From Miltoncostaea sp963703045 (GTDB lineage: Bacteria > Actinomycetota > Thermoleophilia > Miltoncostaeales > Miltoncostaeaceae): DNA of 64,000 nucleotides. The stretch spans positions 248,001 to 312,000 of the forward strand of contig OY969782.1 of NCBI GenBank assembly GCA_963703045.1, written 5' to 3'. The number at the start of each line of letters is the position of its first letter. Within the stretch, counting starts at the first letter, position 1. A program made the translations under genes and the position numbers. Below the pieces are notes generated by a model. It ran no database searches. It was not told the origin of the DNA and was given only the letters and a program-made list of their open reading frames with translations. Below are positions 25,109 through 36,147 of the stretch, piece after piece.

Positions 25109-25738
25109 TCAGCCGATCGGATGCGCCGCGACGAAGGCCGGGTGGGTGATCAGGGTGTCGCGCAGGGCCTCGAGCGACGGAGCGGGGGAGAGGTCGAGCC
25201 CGGTCAGGGTCGTGCGGTGCAGCACGGGGGCGAGCGCGAAGTCGGCGAGCGTCAGGCGGCCGAGCACCGCGCCGGCGGGGCTCACCAGCGCGTCGAGCAG
25301 CTCGAGCGTGGGCGCGAGCGCCTCGGCGGCGCGGGCCGCGGCCTCGGCGTCCGGGGGCGCGGCGCCGAAGCCGGCGTCGCGCACGTAGCCCAGGGCCGCG
25401 ACCTCGTGACGGAAGAACGCCGCGCGGAGGCCGGTGTGGAAGCGGTCGAGGAACTCGTCGACGCGCGCCCGCTCGAAGAGGTCGGAGGGCAGCAGGTCGT
25501 GGCGCGACCGCCGGCCGGCGAGGTAGCGCAGGATCGCGTGCGACTCGCTCAGCACGAAGCCGTCGTCGTCGAGCGTCGGGATGCCGCCCACCGGGTTGAG
25601 CGCCATGTACCCCTCGGGCCGGGGGCGGGCCATGTCGACGACCCGGCGCTCGTACGGGAGCCCCAGCTCGGCAAGCAGGAAGCGCACCTTGAGGGCGTTC
25701 GACGAGCGCGGGTTGTCGTAGAGGACGAGGCCGGGCAT
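25109..25738 (-). CDS. Glutathione S-transferase family protein
   Basis: A 209-residue GST-fold protein. Thioredoxin-like N-terminal domain: LYDNPRSSNALKVRFLLAEL, cis-Pro in NPVGGIPTLDDDG, and LSESHAILRYLAG (the conserved Glu-Ser of the G-site) near 65. Helical C-terminal domain with LTLADFALAPVL near 165, containing the conserved Asp cap. Actinobacteria usually lack glutathione, so substrate and thiol are uncertain. ATG lies ten bases after a TATCGT box; divergent from dxs. Confidence 0.88.
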   Translation of the reverse strand: MPGLVLYDNPRSSNALKVRFLLAELGLPYERRVVDMARPRPEGYMALNPVGGIPTLDDDGFVLSESHAILRYLAGRRSRHDLLPSDLFERARVDEFLDRFHTGLRAAFFRHEVAALGYVRDAGFGAAPPDAEAAARAAEALAPTLELLDALVSPAGAVLGRLTLADFALAPVLHRTTLTGLDLSPAPSLEALRDTLITHPAFVAAHPIG

Positions 25739-25748
25739 CAGCGACCTG

Positions 25749-25754
25749 ACGATA
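25749..25754 (-). promoter_or_regulatory. -10 box TATCGT for GST gene
   Basis: TATCGT on the minus strand, ten bases before the GST ATG, back-to-back with the dxs -10 box 46 bases away. No SD before the ATG. Confidence 0.5.
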
Positions 25755-25799
25755 GTCCCCCGGAGCCCTCGGGGGTGACCCCGGACACCCGGGGTGCTC

Positions 25800-25805
25800 T
25801 AAGAT
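25800..25805 (+). promoter_or_regulatory. -10 box TAAGAT for dxs
   Basis: TAAGAT seven bases before ATG 25813, with no SD in the gap; supports that ATG as a leaderless start. Confidence 0.55.
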
Positions 25806-25812
25806 CGGGCGG

Positions 25813-27725
25813 ATGGGAGACACATCAATGCGCTTCCCCCTGATCACCGGGCTCGCGGCCCCCAACGACATCCGTGCCATGAGCGACGCCCAGCGTGAGG
25901 CGCTCGCGGCCGAGATGCGCGAGGCGATCATCGACACCGTGTCGCAGACCGGCGGCCACCTGGGCGCGAGCCTCGGCACGGTCGAGCTGACGGTCGCGCT
26001 GCACGCCGAGCTCGAGTCGCCCCGCGACCGGATCGTCTGGGACGTCGGTCACCAGGCCTACGGCCACAAGCTCCTCACGGGCCGTCTCGACGGATTCTGC
26101 ACGCTCCGCCAGCACGGCGGCATCAGCGGCTTCCTGCGGAGGGTCGAGAGCGAGCACGACGTGATGGGCGCGGGCCACGCGAGCACGTCGATCAGCTACG
26201 CCACCGGCCTCGCCGAGGCCGAGCGCCACGCGCGGCGCGGCAGCCGCGCCGTCTGCGTCATCGGCGACGGCGCCCTGACCGGGGGCATGGCCTACGAGGG
26301 CCTCAACCAGGCCGGCGCCCTCGGGCTCGCCGATCACGGTGATCCTCAACGACAACGGCATGAGCATCTCCGAGAACGTGGGGGCGCTCTCCAAGCTGTT
26401 CCAGCGCGTGCGGGTCGATCCGACCCTCACGCGCGTGCGCGAGGAGCTCGAGCGCGGGCTCGCGAGGCTGCCGGGCGCCAGCGAGATCGGCGGCCACATC
26501 CGCGACGCCACCAAGTCGCTCTGGTTCGTCCCCGGCGCCCTGTTCGAGGCGCTCGGCTTCGCCTACATGGGGCCGATCGACGGCCACGACATCGAGGGGG
26601 TGCGGCGCGCGCTGCGCACCACGCTCGAGATGAACCGGCCGGTCGTGCTGCACGTCAAGACGGTCAAGGGCCGCGGCTACGCCCCGGCCGAGGCCGACGG
26701 CGAGGCCATGCACGGCGCGACCCCGTTCGTGATCGAGAGCGGCAAGGCCGCCGGCAAGAAGGCGCCGGGCCCGCCCAACTACACCGAGGTCTTCGGGCAC
26801 GCGCTCGTGGCCGAGGCCGAGCGCGACCCGCGCGTCGTGGGCATCACCGCGGCCATGCTCAAGGGCACCGGGATGCAGCACATGATGGCGCGGTTCCCCG
26901 AGCGCACGTACGACGTCGGCATCGCCGAGCAGCACGCGGTGGTCTTCGCCTGCGGCCTCGCGATCGCCGGCTACCGGCCGGTGTGCGCGATCTACTCGAC
27001 GTTCCTGCAGCGGGCGTTCGACCCGATCGTGCACGACGTGGCGATCCAGGAGCTGCCGGTCGTCTTCGCGATCGACCGCGGCGGCCTCGTCGGCGACGAC
27101 GGCCCGACCCACCACGGCGTCTTCGACCTGGCCTACCTGCGCGCCATCCCCGGCATGACGGTGATGGCGCCGATGGACGAGGCCGAGCTGGTGGCGATGC
27201 TGCACACCGCGCTGCGGATGGATGGACCGGTCGCGCTGCGCTACCCGCGCGGCGCCGGTCTCGGGGTGCCCGTGCCCGAGCGGCCCGAGCCGGTCGAGAT
27301 CGGCCGGGGCGTCGTGCTCGAGGCGGGCGAGCGGGTCGCGCTGATCGGCTACGGCCACGGCGGCGTCACTGGCCGCGGCGGCCGCCGACCTGGTCGCCGA
27401 CGGTATCGGCACGCGTCCGACGGTCGTCAACGCCCGCTTCTGCAAGCCGATCGACGCCGCCCTCATCCGCCAGCTCGCCGAGCGCCACGAGCTGCTCGTG
27501 ACGATCGAGGACCACGCGACCCTCGCGGGCTTCGGCAGCGCCGTGCTGGAGGTGCTCGAGGACACCCCCGCCCGGGTGCTGCGCCTCGGCATCCCCGACC
27601 GCTTCATCGACCACGGCAAGCGCGAGCTGCTGCTCGAGGACGCCGGCCTCACCGCTCCGCAGATCGCGGCGCGCACCATCCGCGCCGTCGGGTCGCGCAC
27701 GCGGATGCTGGTCGCCGAGGGCTGA
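25813..27725 (+). CDS. dxs: 1-deoxy-D-xylulose-5-phosphate synthase, frameshifted twice
   Basis: Thiamine-diphosphate enzyme that starts the MEP isoprenoid pathway from pyruvate and glyceraldehyde 3-phosphate. N-terminal domain: GGHLGASLGTVELTVALH, WDVGHQAYGHKLLTGR, the ThDP motif GDGALTGGMAYEGLN then ILNDNGMSISEN in the next frame. Middle domain: DVGIAEQHAVVFACGLA with the conserved Glu, and CAIYSTFLQRAFDQ-like block. Extra bases near 26328 (CTCGGGCTCG for CTCGGCTCG) and near 27366 (GTCACTGG for GTCCTGG) break it; repaired length is 636, normal. All motifs remain. Confidence 0.92.
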
Positions 27726-27799
27726 TCCGCCGGCGCGCCGACGCCGCCCGCGCCGCCCCGCCGCTCGGCCGGGGCGTCGGCACGGTCCGCGGCCGGGGC

Positions 27800-27805
27800 T
27801 ATCAT
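27800..27805 (+). promoter_or_regulatory. -10 box TATCAT for tlyA
   Basis: TATCAT nine bases before ATG 27815, no SD between; starts the tlyA-nadK-recN transcript. Confidence 0.6.
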
Positions 27806-27814
27806 CCCGCCCGC

Positions 27815-28560
27815 ATGCCTCGCTCACGACTCGACGTCGCGCTGGTGGAGCGGGGACTCTTCCCGAACCGCTCGCGTGCCCAGGCCGCGGTGATGGCCGG
27901 ACGCGTGAGGGTCGACGGCCGGCCGGTGGACAAGCCGGGCACCGGGGTCGCGCCGGGCGCGAGCCTCGAGGTCGCCGAGGGGACGGAGTTCGTCTCCCGG
28001 GGCGGCGTCAAGCTGGCGAGCGCCCTCGACGCGCTGCGCGTGGACGTCGCCGGGTCCCGCGCGCTCGACCTCGGCGCGTCGACCGGCGGGTTCACCGACT
28101 GCCTGCTGCGCCGCGGCGCCGAGCGCGTGATCGCGCTCGACGTCGGCTACGGCCAGCTCGCCTGGGCCCTGCGCCAGGACCCGCGCGTGCACGTGATGGA
28201 GCGCACCAACGCCCGCTATCTGTCCGCCGGGCGACCTGCCCGTACGCGCCGGACCTGGTGACCTGTGACCTCTCGTTCATCTCGATCGGCACGGTCTGGG
28301 GGGCGGTGGTGCCCTGCCTGGCGCGCGGCTGGCGTGCCATGGTGATGGTCAAGCCGCAGTTCGAGGTCGGACGCGAGCGGGTCGGCTCGGGCGGGGTGGT
28401 GCGCGACGAGGCCGCCCGGGAGGATGCGGTGCGCGGCGTGGTCGAGGTCATCGAGGATCTGGGGGGGCGAGTGACGGGTACGGCCGACGCCGGGCTGCCG
28501 GGGCCGAAGGGCAATCGCGAGGTCTTCGTGCACGCGGTCGACGCGGCGGTGGCCGGATGA
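27815..28560 (+). CDS. tlyA: TlyA family 2'-O rRNA methyltransferase, frameshifted twice
   Basis: In mycobacteria TlyA methylates 16S and 23S rRNA riboses and makes ribosomes sensitive to capreomycin. N-terminal S4-type RNA-binding domain (RLDVALVERGLFPNRSRAQA), then the FtsJ-like domain: LDLGASTGGFTDCLL, ALDVGYGQLAWALR, DLVTCDLSFISIG and MVMVKPQFEVGRE. Two extra bases about 15 apart (GCCGGGCGAC for GCCGGCGAC near 28228; CTGCCCGTAC for CTGCCGTAC near 28241) shift the frame. Repaired length 247. nadK overlaps its stop. Confidence 0.9.
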
Positions 28561-29465
28561 GCCGGGGCGACCCCCTGGGCAGCGGCGTCCCCATCTCGAT
28601 CGAGGCCGCGGTGCCGGTCAAGCGGGTGCTGCTGCTCACGCACCGCGAGCCGAGCGTGACGACGTCGTCGCTGCCGGCGGTGCTGTCGATCCTCTCGGAC
28701 GCGGGCGTGCAGGTGCTCGTGCCGGCCGGCGAGGTGGTCAAGCACCGCGTCGCTGGCGCCCTACTCGTCCGGCGACGGCATGCGCATGCGGCCCGGCGGC
28801 GAGGACCTGATCCTCGTGCTCGGCGGAGACGGCAGCATCCTGCGCGCCCTGGCGCGCGAGGCCGGCTCGGGCGCACCGGTGATCGGCGTCAACTTCGGGC
28901 GGGTCGGGTTCCTCGCGTCGATCGAGCGCGAGACCCTCGAGCGCGACCTGCGGAGGGCCATCGCCGGCGAGTACGTCGTGCTCGGGCCTGCCCTCGCTGC
29001 GCGCGGAGTGGGCCGACGGCGAGGTCGAGGCGGTCAACGACCTGGCGCTGTTCCGCAGCGGCGAGTCGCGCATCGCCGACCTCACCTACGCGGTCGACGA
29101 GGAGCTGGTGGCGACGGTGCGCTGCGACGGGGTCATCCTGAGCACGCCCGTGGGCTCGACGGCCTACAACCTCGCCGCGGGCGGGCCCACGGTGTCGTGG
29201 CGCGTGCGCTGCTTCGTGCTGTCGTTCATCGCCCTCCACCACCTCGACAGCCGCCCGCTCGTGATCGGCGCCGAGGAGACCCTCACCGTCACCAACAGCG
29301 CGCTGGTGGGCGACGTCGACGTGCAGGCCGACGGCCAGCACATCGGCGCGCTCCGGCCCGGGCCGCTCGATCACGGTCGGCCTCGGCGGGTCCGAGGTCC
29401 ATCTGGCGACGTTCCCCGAGGCGTCCTTCTTCCGGCGCTACCGGGAGAAGTTCGGCCGGTCATGA
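28557..29465 (+). CDS. nadK: NAD kinase, frameshifted three times
   Basis: ATP-dependent phosphorylation of NAD to NADP. The GGDG motif (LILVLGGDGSILRALARE) and GVNFGRVGFLA, the NE/D-type AVNDLALFR, and STPVGSTAYNLAAGGP are all present but spread over four frame segments. Extra single bases near 28750 (CGCGTCGCTGG for CGCTCGCTGG), 28988 (GGGCCTG for GGGCTG) and 29362 (CCCGGGCC for CCCGGCC) restore one 301-residue protein when removed. ATG 28557 overlaps the tlyA stop; a start near residue 20 is possible. The tlyA-nadK-recN order matches Mycobacterium. Confidence 0.9.
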
Positions 29466-31153
29466 TCCGTGCGCTCGAGGTGCGCGACCTCGTCGTGATC
29501 GAGCGCGCCGAGCTGGCCCCGCCCCCGGGCCTCACCGCCATCACGGGTGAGACCGGGGCCGGCAAGACGGTGCTCGCCCAGGCCCTCGGCCTGCTGGCGG
29601 GCGCGCCGGCCGACGCGGGGTCGGTCCGACCGGGGGCGCGTCACGCCCTCGTGCAGGCGACCCTCGCGCTGCCCCCCGGCTTCTGGGACCGGCTCGACGA
29701 GGACGACCCGGCGCGGGCGCTGCGCGAGCTCGCCGAGAACGAGGACGAGGTCGTGATCGCGCGCCGGGTGCCCGCCGAGGGGCGCGCCCGGGCGCTGGTC
29801 GACGGCCAGGCCGCCCCGCGCGAGGCCGTCGCCGCCCTCGCCCGGGCGCTCGTGAGGTTCTCGGCGCAGCACGAGCACCGGCGCCTGGTGAGCCCGGCCA
29901 GTCAGATGGCCGTGCTGGATGCGTTCGCGGGCGCGGGGGCCGTCGCCGGGGCGGAGCGCCTCGGGGCGCTGCGCCGTCGGCTCGTCGGGCGTCGACCGGG
30001 CCCTCGCCGCGGCCCGGGGCCGCCGCGAGAGCGCCGAGCGGGAGCGGGCGGAGCTCGAGGAGCTGATCGCCGCGGTCGACGAGGTCGCCCCCGACATCGC
30101 CGAGGAGGACGACCTGCGCGCCGAGCGCGCCCGGCTGATGCACGCCGAGGGCCTGGCGGCGGCCGCCTCGCCTCGCGGCCGAGGCCCTGTCGCCGAGCGA
30201 CGGCGAGGGCGGCGCGATCGAGGCCGTGGGCGGGGCGCTGGCCGCGCTCGCCGCCATGATCGCCGTCGACCCCGGCCTCGCGCCGCGCGCACGCCGACCT
30301 CGCGTCGGCCGAGGCCTCGCTGCAGGAGGCCGGCCTGTCGCTGCGGGCGTACCTCCAGGACATCGACGCGGAGCCCGGCCGGCTGGCGATGGTCGAGGAG
30401 CGGCTCGAGGCCTACTCCCGCCTCGACCGCCGGTACGGACCGGGCACCGCCCAGGTGCTGGCGCGCGCCGGCGAGGCCCGCGAGGCGCTGCGCGGGCTCG
30501 ACGAGGGAGCGGGGGCGGTGCTCGCGCTCGCCCAGGAGCACGAGGCGGTGCTCGGGGAGGCGATCGACGTCGCCATCGCCCTGCGGGCCGCGCGCGCCGA
30601 GGCCGCCCCGCGCCTGGCCGATGCCGTCCGGGCGCAGCTCGCCGATCTCGCCATGCCCCGCGCCGAGCTGCGGGTGGAGCTGATCGAGGACGACGCCGAC
30701 CCGCCCGCCGACTCGTGCGTCATCTGGCTGCGGGCCAATCCCGGACTGCCCGAGGCGCCGCTCGCCGCGACGGCCTCGGGCGGTGAGCTGTCGCGCGTCC
30801 TGCTGGCGCTGCACGGCATCGCCGCCGCGGGCGACACGGCCGCCTGGGTGCTCGACGAGGTGGATGCCGGCATCGGCGGCGTCACGGCGACGGCGGTGGC
30901 CTCCCGTCTGCGCGCGTTCGCGAGCGGACGGCAGGTGATCGTCATCACGCACCTGCCGCAGGTCGCGGCGATGGCCGACGCCCACTACCGGCTCGTCAAG
31001 GGACTCGACGACGACGGGCGCGCCACGACGCGCATCGAGCCGGTCGAGGGCGACGCGCTGGTGGCCGAGCTCTGCCGCATGCTCGGATCGGCCCCCGGCG
31101 ACGCGGGCGCGCGCCGGCACGCGGAGGAGCTGCTCGCCCGCCGCGCCGGCTGA
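29462..31153 (+). CDS. recN: DNA repair ATPase RecN, frameshifted three times
   Basis: SMC-like ATPase acting in double-strand break repair. N-terminal LEVRDLVVIERAEL and Walker A ITGETGAGKTVLAQALGLL (near 33); coiled-coil central part; then the ABC signature TASGGELSRVLLAL (near 437) and Walker B WVLDEVDAGIGG (near 460), and VITHLPQVAAMADAHY. Frame changes near 29982, 30172 and 30285 each need one base removed; repaired length is 562, normal for RecN. The breaks lie in the low-complexity coiled coil. ATG 29462 overlaps the nadK stop. Confidence 0.88.
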
Positions 31154-31279
31154 TCGCGCTCCGCCCCGGGCGGGGCCTCGGTCGCACCAGGTGAACCCGG
31201 CGTGGCGCCGGGGCGAGTGGCGGACATAGCCTCGCGTCGAGGCGGGTCATGGGCGCCCGCCCGAACCGGGGGGTGCACG

Positions 31280-32149
31280 ATGACGACGACGGACGTGTTC
31301 GCGGTGGACGGGAGGACCGCGGTGATCACGGGGGCCTCGTCGGGCCTCGGGGTGGTGTTCGCGCGCGCCCTCGCCGAGCGCGGGGCCAACGTCGTGCTGG
31401 CCGCGCGCCGGGCCGATCGCATCCGCCGGCTGGCCGGGGAGATCGCCGAGGACGGCGGGGCGGCGCTCGCCGTCCCGTGCGACGTGACCGATCCCGACGG
31501 GGTCGAGGGACTGCTCGACGCCGCGGCCGCGCGCTTCGGGCGGGTGGACGTGATGGTGAACAACGCCGGCACCGCGGGCGACGGGGGACCGGTGCCCGAG
31601 CGGCTGCCGCACGCGATGTTCGAGGAGACGGTGCGGGTGAACCTGCTGGGCGTCTGGTACGGCTGCCGGGGCGCGGGCGCGCGCATGCTGGCCGACGGCG
31701 CGGGCGGGTCGATCGTCAACGTCTCGTCGGTGCTCGGGACCGGGGCGCAGCAGAACTACCCGCCCGCGTACCAGGCGACCAAGGCCGCGGTCATCAACCT
31801 GACCCGCACGCTGGCGTTGAGCTGGGGCGATCGCGGGGTGCGCGTCAACGCGCTCGCCCCGGGGTGGTTCCCGAGCGAGATGACGGAGCCCTACTTCTCG
31901 ATGCCGCCCTTCCTGCGGACGATCTTGGACCAGCAGCCATCGGGCAGGCTCGGCGATCCGCAGGAGCTCGTCGGGCCCATCTTGTTCCTGGCGTCGGACG
32001 CCTCGAGCTACGTGAGCGGCACCACCCTGGTCGTCGACGGCGGCATGTCGGCGTCGTACGGGGCCGCACGCCACTCGGCCGAGCTCGAGGAGACGCTGGC
32101 CGAGGTGATCCCGGAGGGGCTGGGCCGGCGGATCCGCGCGACGGCGTAG
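31280..32149 (+). CDS. SDR family oxidoreductase
   Basis: NAD(P)-dependent short-chain dehydrogenase of 289 residues. Cofactor motif TGASSGLGVVFARALAERG, NNAGT near 90, catalytic Ser in VNVSSVLG and YxxxK in YQATKAAVINL, and a C-terminal SYVSGTTLVVDGGMSASYG. A roughly 30-residue tail after that is unusual. A TAGCCT box lies at 31227-31232, leaving a leader of about 40 bases. The 127 bases before it after recN show no gene or clear hairpin. The substrate is unknown. Confidence 0.88.
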   Translation: MTTTDVFAVDGRTAVITGASSGLGVVFARALAERGANVVLAARRADRIRRLAGEIAEDGGAALAVPCDVTDPDGVEGLLDAAAARFGRVDVMVNNAGTAGDGGPVPERLPHAMFEETVRVNLLGVWYGCRGAGARMLADGAGGSIVNVSSVLGTGAQQNYPPAYQATKAAVINLTRTLALSWGDRGVRVNALAPGWFPSEMTEPYFSMPPFLRTILDQQPSGRLGDPQELVGPILFLASDASSYVSGTTLVVDGGMSASYGAARHSAELEETLAEVIPEGLGRRIRATA

Positions 32150-32240
32150 GCGGTGCGCGCCGCGGGGGCGTGACGCCTCGTCATGCCCTCCGCCCGGGCC
32201 GCTAAGGTGGGGGCCGTCCGCAGGGCGATGGGAGGACCAC

Positions 32241-33886
<1,646 letters not shown>

Positions 33887-33890
<4 letters not shown>

Positions 33891-35020
33891 GCCCCGAGGA
33901 GCTCGCGGAGCTGCCACCGGTGGCGCGCCTGATGGTGCGCCTGTGCGAGATCCCCTCCCCGTCGCGACAGGAGGCGGCCGTCGCCGAGGTCGTGCGGGCC
34001 GAGCTGCGCGCGCTCGGGGCCGAGGTGCACGAGGACGGGGCGGCGGCGAGCCTGCCGGCCGGCTGCGGCAACATCGTCGGGCGCTTCCCGGCCACGGCCC
34101 CCGGCACCCCGGTGATGTTCGCCGCCCACCTCGACACCGTGCCGGTGACCGGCCCGATCGAGGTCCGGCTCGACGAGGGTGTGCTCTCGAACCGCCACGA
34201 GGCGATCCTCGGCGGCGACGACAAGTCGGCCGTCGCCGTCATCCTCGAGGCGATGCGGCGCGTGGTCGACGAAGAGCGGCCCCACGCCGGGGTCGAGCTC
34301 GTCTTCACCCCCTGCGAGGAGATCGGGCTGCGTGGCGCCCACGCGTTCGATCCGGCGCCCCTCGTCGCCCGCATGGGGTTCGTCTACGACCACACCGGCC
34401 CGGTCGGCGACGTGGTCACATCGGCGCCCAGCCTGCACCGCATCACCGCGACCTTCGTCGGGCGCAGCGCCCACGCCGGCATCGCGCCCGAGAGCGGCCG
34501 GAGCGCCGTGCTCGCCGCGGCCAAGGCGATCGCGCGCATGCCGCTCGGGCGGATCGACGCCGAGACCACGGCCAACATCGGCACGATCGCGGGAGGCACG
34601 GCGACCAACGTGATCGCCGAGCGGTGCACGGTGACGGCCGAGGCGCGCAGCCGCGACGAGCGCTCCCTCGCCGTGCAGCTCACCGCGATGCTCGACGCGC
34701 TGACGTGGGCCGCGAGCGAGTGCGAGGTCGACCTCGAGACGCACGTCGAGAAGGAGTTCACGGCCTACCGGCTCGGCGCGAGCGCCCCCCAGGTCGCCCT
34801 GGCGGTCGGCGTGCTGCAGGCGCTCGGCCTGCCCGGGCGGCTCGTGGCGAGCGGGGGCGGCTCGGACGTCAACGCCTTCATCCTCAACGGCTTCCCGGCG
34901 GTCAACCTCTGCAACGGGATGGCCGACGTCCACACGCCCGACGAGAGCATCGCCGTGGCCAGCCTGGAGTCGATGCTCGACGTGACGCTCGGGATCATCG
35001 AGGCGGCGCGGGCGACGTGA
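33887..35020 (+). CDS. M20 family metallopeptidase (PepT-like)
   Basis: A 377-residue zinc peptidase. Metal-binding blocks: FAAHLDTVPVTG (near 80), LGGDDKSAVAVILEAM (near 106), TPCEEIGLRGAHAF (catalytic Glu near 144), DHTGPVGD, and the last His in NGMADVHTPDE (near 348). The dimerisation domain begins with GRSAHAG. Close to tripeptidase T/YqjE-type enzymes. Its GTG start overlaps the pyrG stop and its end overlaps the NUDIX gene, so it is co-translated with them. Confidence 0.88.
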
Positions 35021-35562
35021 GCGGCCGGCCCGAGCTCGGCCCGCCGATCCGCACCCGCAGGCTGCACGAGGGCGTCATCGTCAACCTGCGCTCGTCGGAC
35101 TACCGGCGCCCCGACGGCTCGGTGGTCACCCGCGAGGTGATGGACCACCCCGGTGCGGTCGTCATGGTGCCGGTCGAGGACGCGCACGTCCTGCTGGTGC
35201 GCCAGCCGCGCGAGGCGGTGGAGCGGTTCACCCTCGAGCTCCCGGCGGGGAAGCTCGACCACCCGGGCGAGGAGCCGCTCGAGTGCGCCCGGCGGGAGCT
35301 CGCCGAGGAGGTCGGACGTGCGGCCGCGACCTGGCGCGACGTCGGGGGGTTCTGGACCGCCCCGGCGATCCTCACCGAGTTCATCCACTGCTTCATCGCC
35401 ACCGACCTGACGCCCGCCGAGGGCGTCAGCGCCGACGAGGACGAGATGATCGAGGTGGTCTCCTGGCCGCTGGCCGATCTCGGTGCGCTGATCGACCGGG
35501 TGCAGGACGCGAAGACGCTGATCGGGCTGCTGCGGCTCGAACGGGAGCTGCGCGCGGGCTGA
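35017..35562 (+). CDS. NUDIX hydrolase (ADP-ribose pyrophosphatase type)
   Basis: A 181-residue NUDIX protein. The box reads HPGEEPLECARRELAEEVG (near 85-103), preceded by LELPAGKLD as in ADP-ribose pyrophosphatases. The N-terminal part EGVIVNLRSSDYRRPDGSVV is the family beta-sheet. Probably cleaves ADP-ribose or related nucleoside diphosphates. GTG start overlaps the M20 stop. Confidence 0.9.
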   Translation: MSGRPELGPPIRTRRLHEGVIVNLRSSDYRRPDGSVVTREVMDHPGAVVMVPVEDAHVLLVRQPREAVERFTLELPAGKLDHPGEEPLECARRELAEEVGRAAATWRDVGGFWTAPAILTEFIHCFIATDLTPAEGVSADEDEMIEVVSWPLADLGALIDRVQDAKTLIGLLRLERELRAG

Positions 35563-35579
35563 CCCCGGGGGGCGCGCCC

Positions 35580-35611
35580 GCCGGACCGGGCCCCCGGGGG
35601 CCCGGTCCGGC
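35580..35611. terminator. 32-base perfect palindrome terminator, NUDIX/OsmC
   Basis: GCCGGACCGGGCCCCC immediately followed by its reverse complement: 16-bp arms, no loop. It lies between convergent genes and is the longest uninterrupted loopless palindrome I noticed in the window. Confidence 0.8.
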
Positions 35612-35624
35612 AGGCGCCGGTCGC

Positions 35625-36053
35625 TCAGCCCTCGAGCGTGGCCTCGACCGTGATCTCGGGCACCGCGGCGAGCGCACGGGAGACAGGGCAGCCCGTCTTC
35701 GCGGCCTGCACGTGCTCCTGGAAGGTCGCGTCGTCGAGACCCGGCACCCGACCGACGGTGGTGAGGGCGATCTTCACGATCCCCGTCCCCTGGTCGGTCT
35801 TGCCGAGGCTGATCACCGCCTCGGTGCGGACCGACTCGGGGGTCAACCCGGCCTGCGCGAGGGTGTTGGAGAGCGCCATCGAGAAGCAGGCGGCGTGCGC
35901 CGCGGCGATGAGCTGCTCGGGGTTGGCCCCCGGCCCGTCCTCGAAGCGGGTGTGGAACGAGTAGTCGCCATTGATGCCCGTGTCGCCGGCGGTGAACGTG
36001 CCCTTCCCGCCCTTCAGGTCGCCCTGCCACTCGGCGTTGCCTCTCGCAGCCAT
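35625..36053 (-). CDS. OsmC family peroxiredoxin
   Basis: A 142-residue OsmC/Ohr-type thiol peroxidase. The two redox Cys are in AAHAACFSMALSN (near 55) and AKTGCPVSRAL (near 120); NPEQLIAAAHAAC is the signature. Its opening EWQGDLKGGKGTF is OsmC-like rather than Ohr-like. Start ATG 36053 has GAGGAG nine bases upstream. Detoxifies organic hydroperoxides in the cytoplasm. Confidence 0.92.
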   Translation of the reverse strand: MAARGNAEWQGDLKGGKGTFTAGDTGINGDYSFHTRFEDGPGANPEQLIAAAHAACFSMALSNTLAQAGLTPESVRTEAVISLGKTDQGTGIVKIALTTVGRVPGLDDATFQEHVQAAKTGCPVSRALAAVPEITVEATLEG

Positions 36054-36132
36054 ATGCGTCTCCTCGTCGATGCGATTCGTTGTCGACGCAGTCTGCCCGG
36101 TTGCGCCGCGCGAGGCCGTCCGGGGTGCCCGG

Positions 36133-36138
36133 TAGCCT
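36133..36138 (+). promoter_or_regulatory. -10 box TAGCCT for the helicase gene
   Basis: TAGCCT nine bases before GTG 36148 with no SD between; supports a leaderless GTG start. Confidence 0.5.
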
Positions 36139-36147
36139 CCCGCGCCC

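Noticed and set aside
26328..30290. Programmed ribosomal frameshifting in dxs, tlyA, nadK and recN
   Set aside because: Sites share no common slippery sequence, lie at unrelated places in each gene, and several occur per gene; sequence error explains them better.
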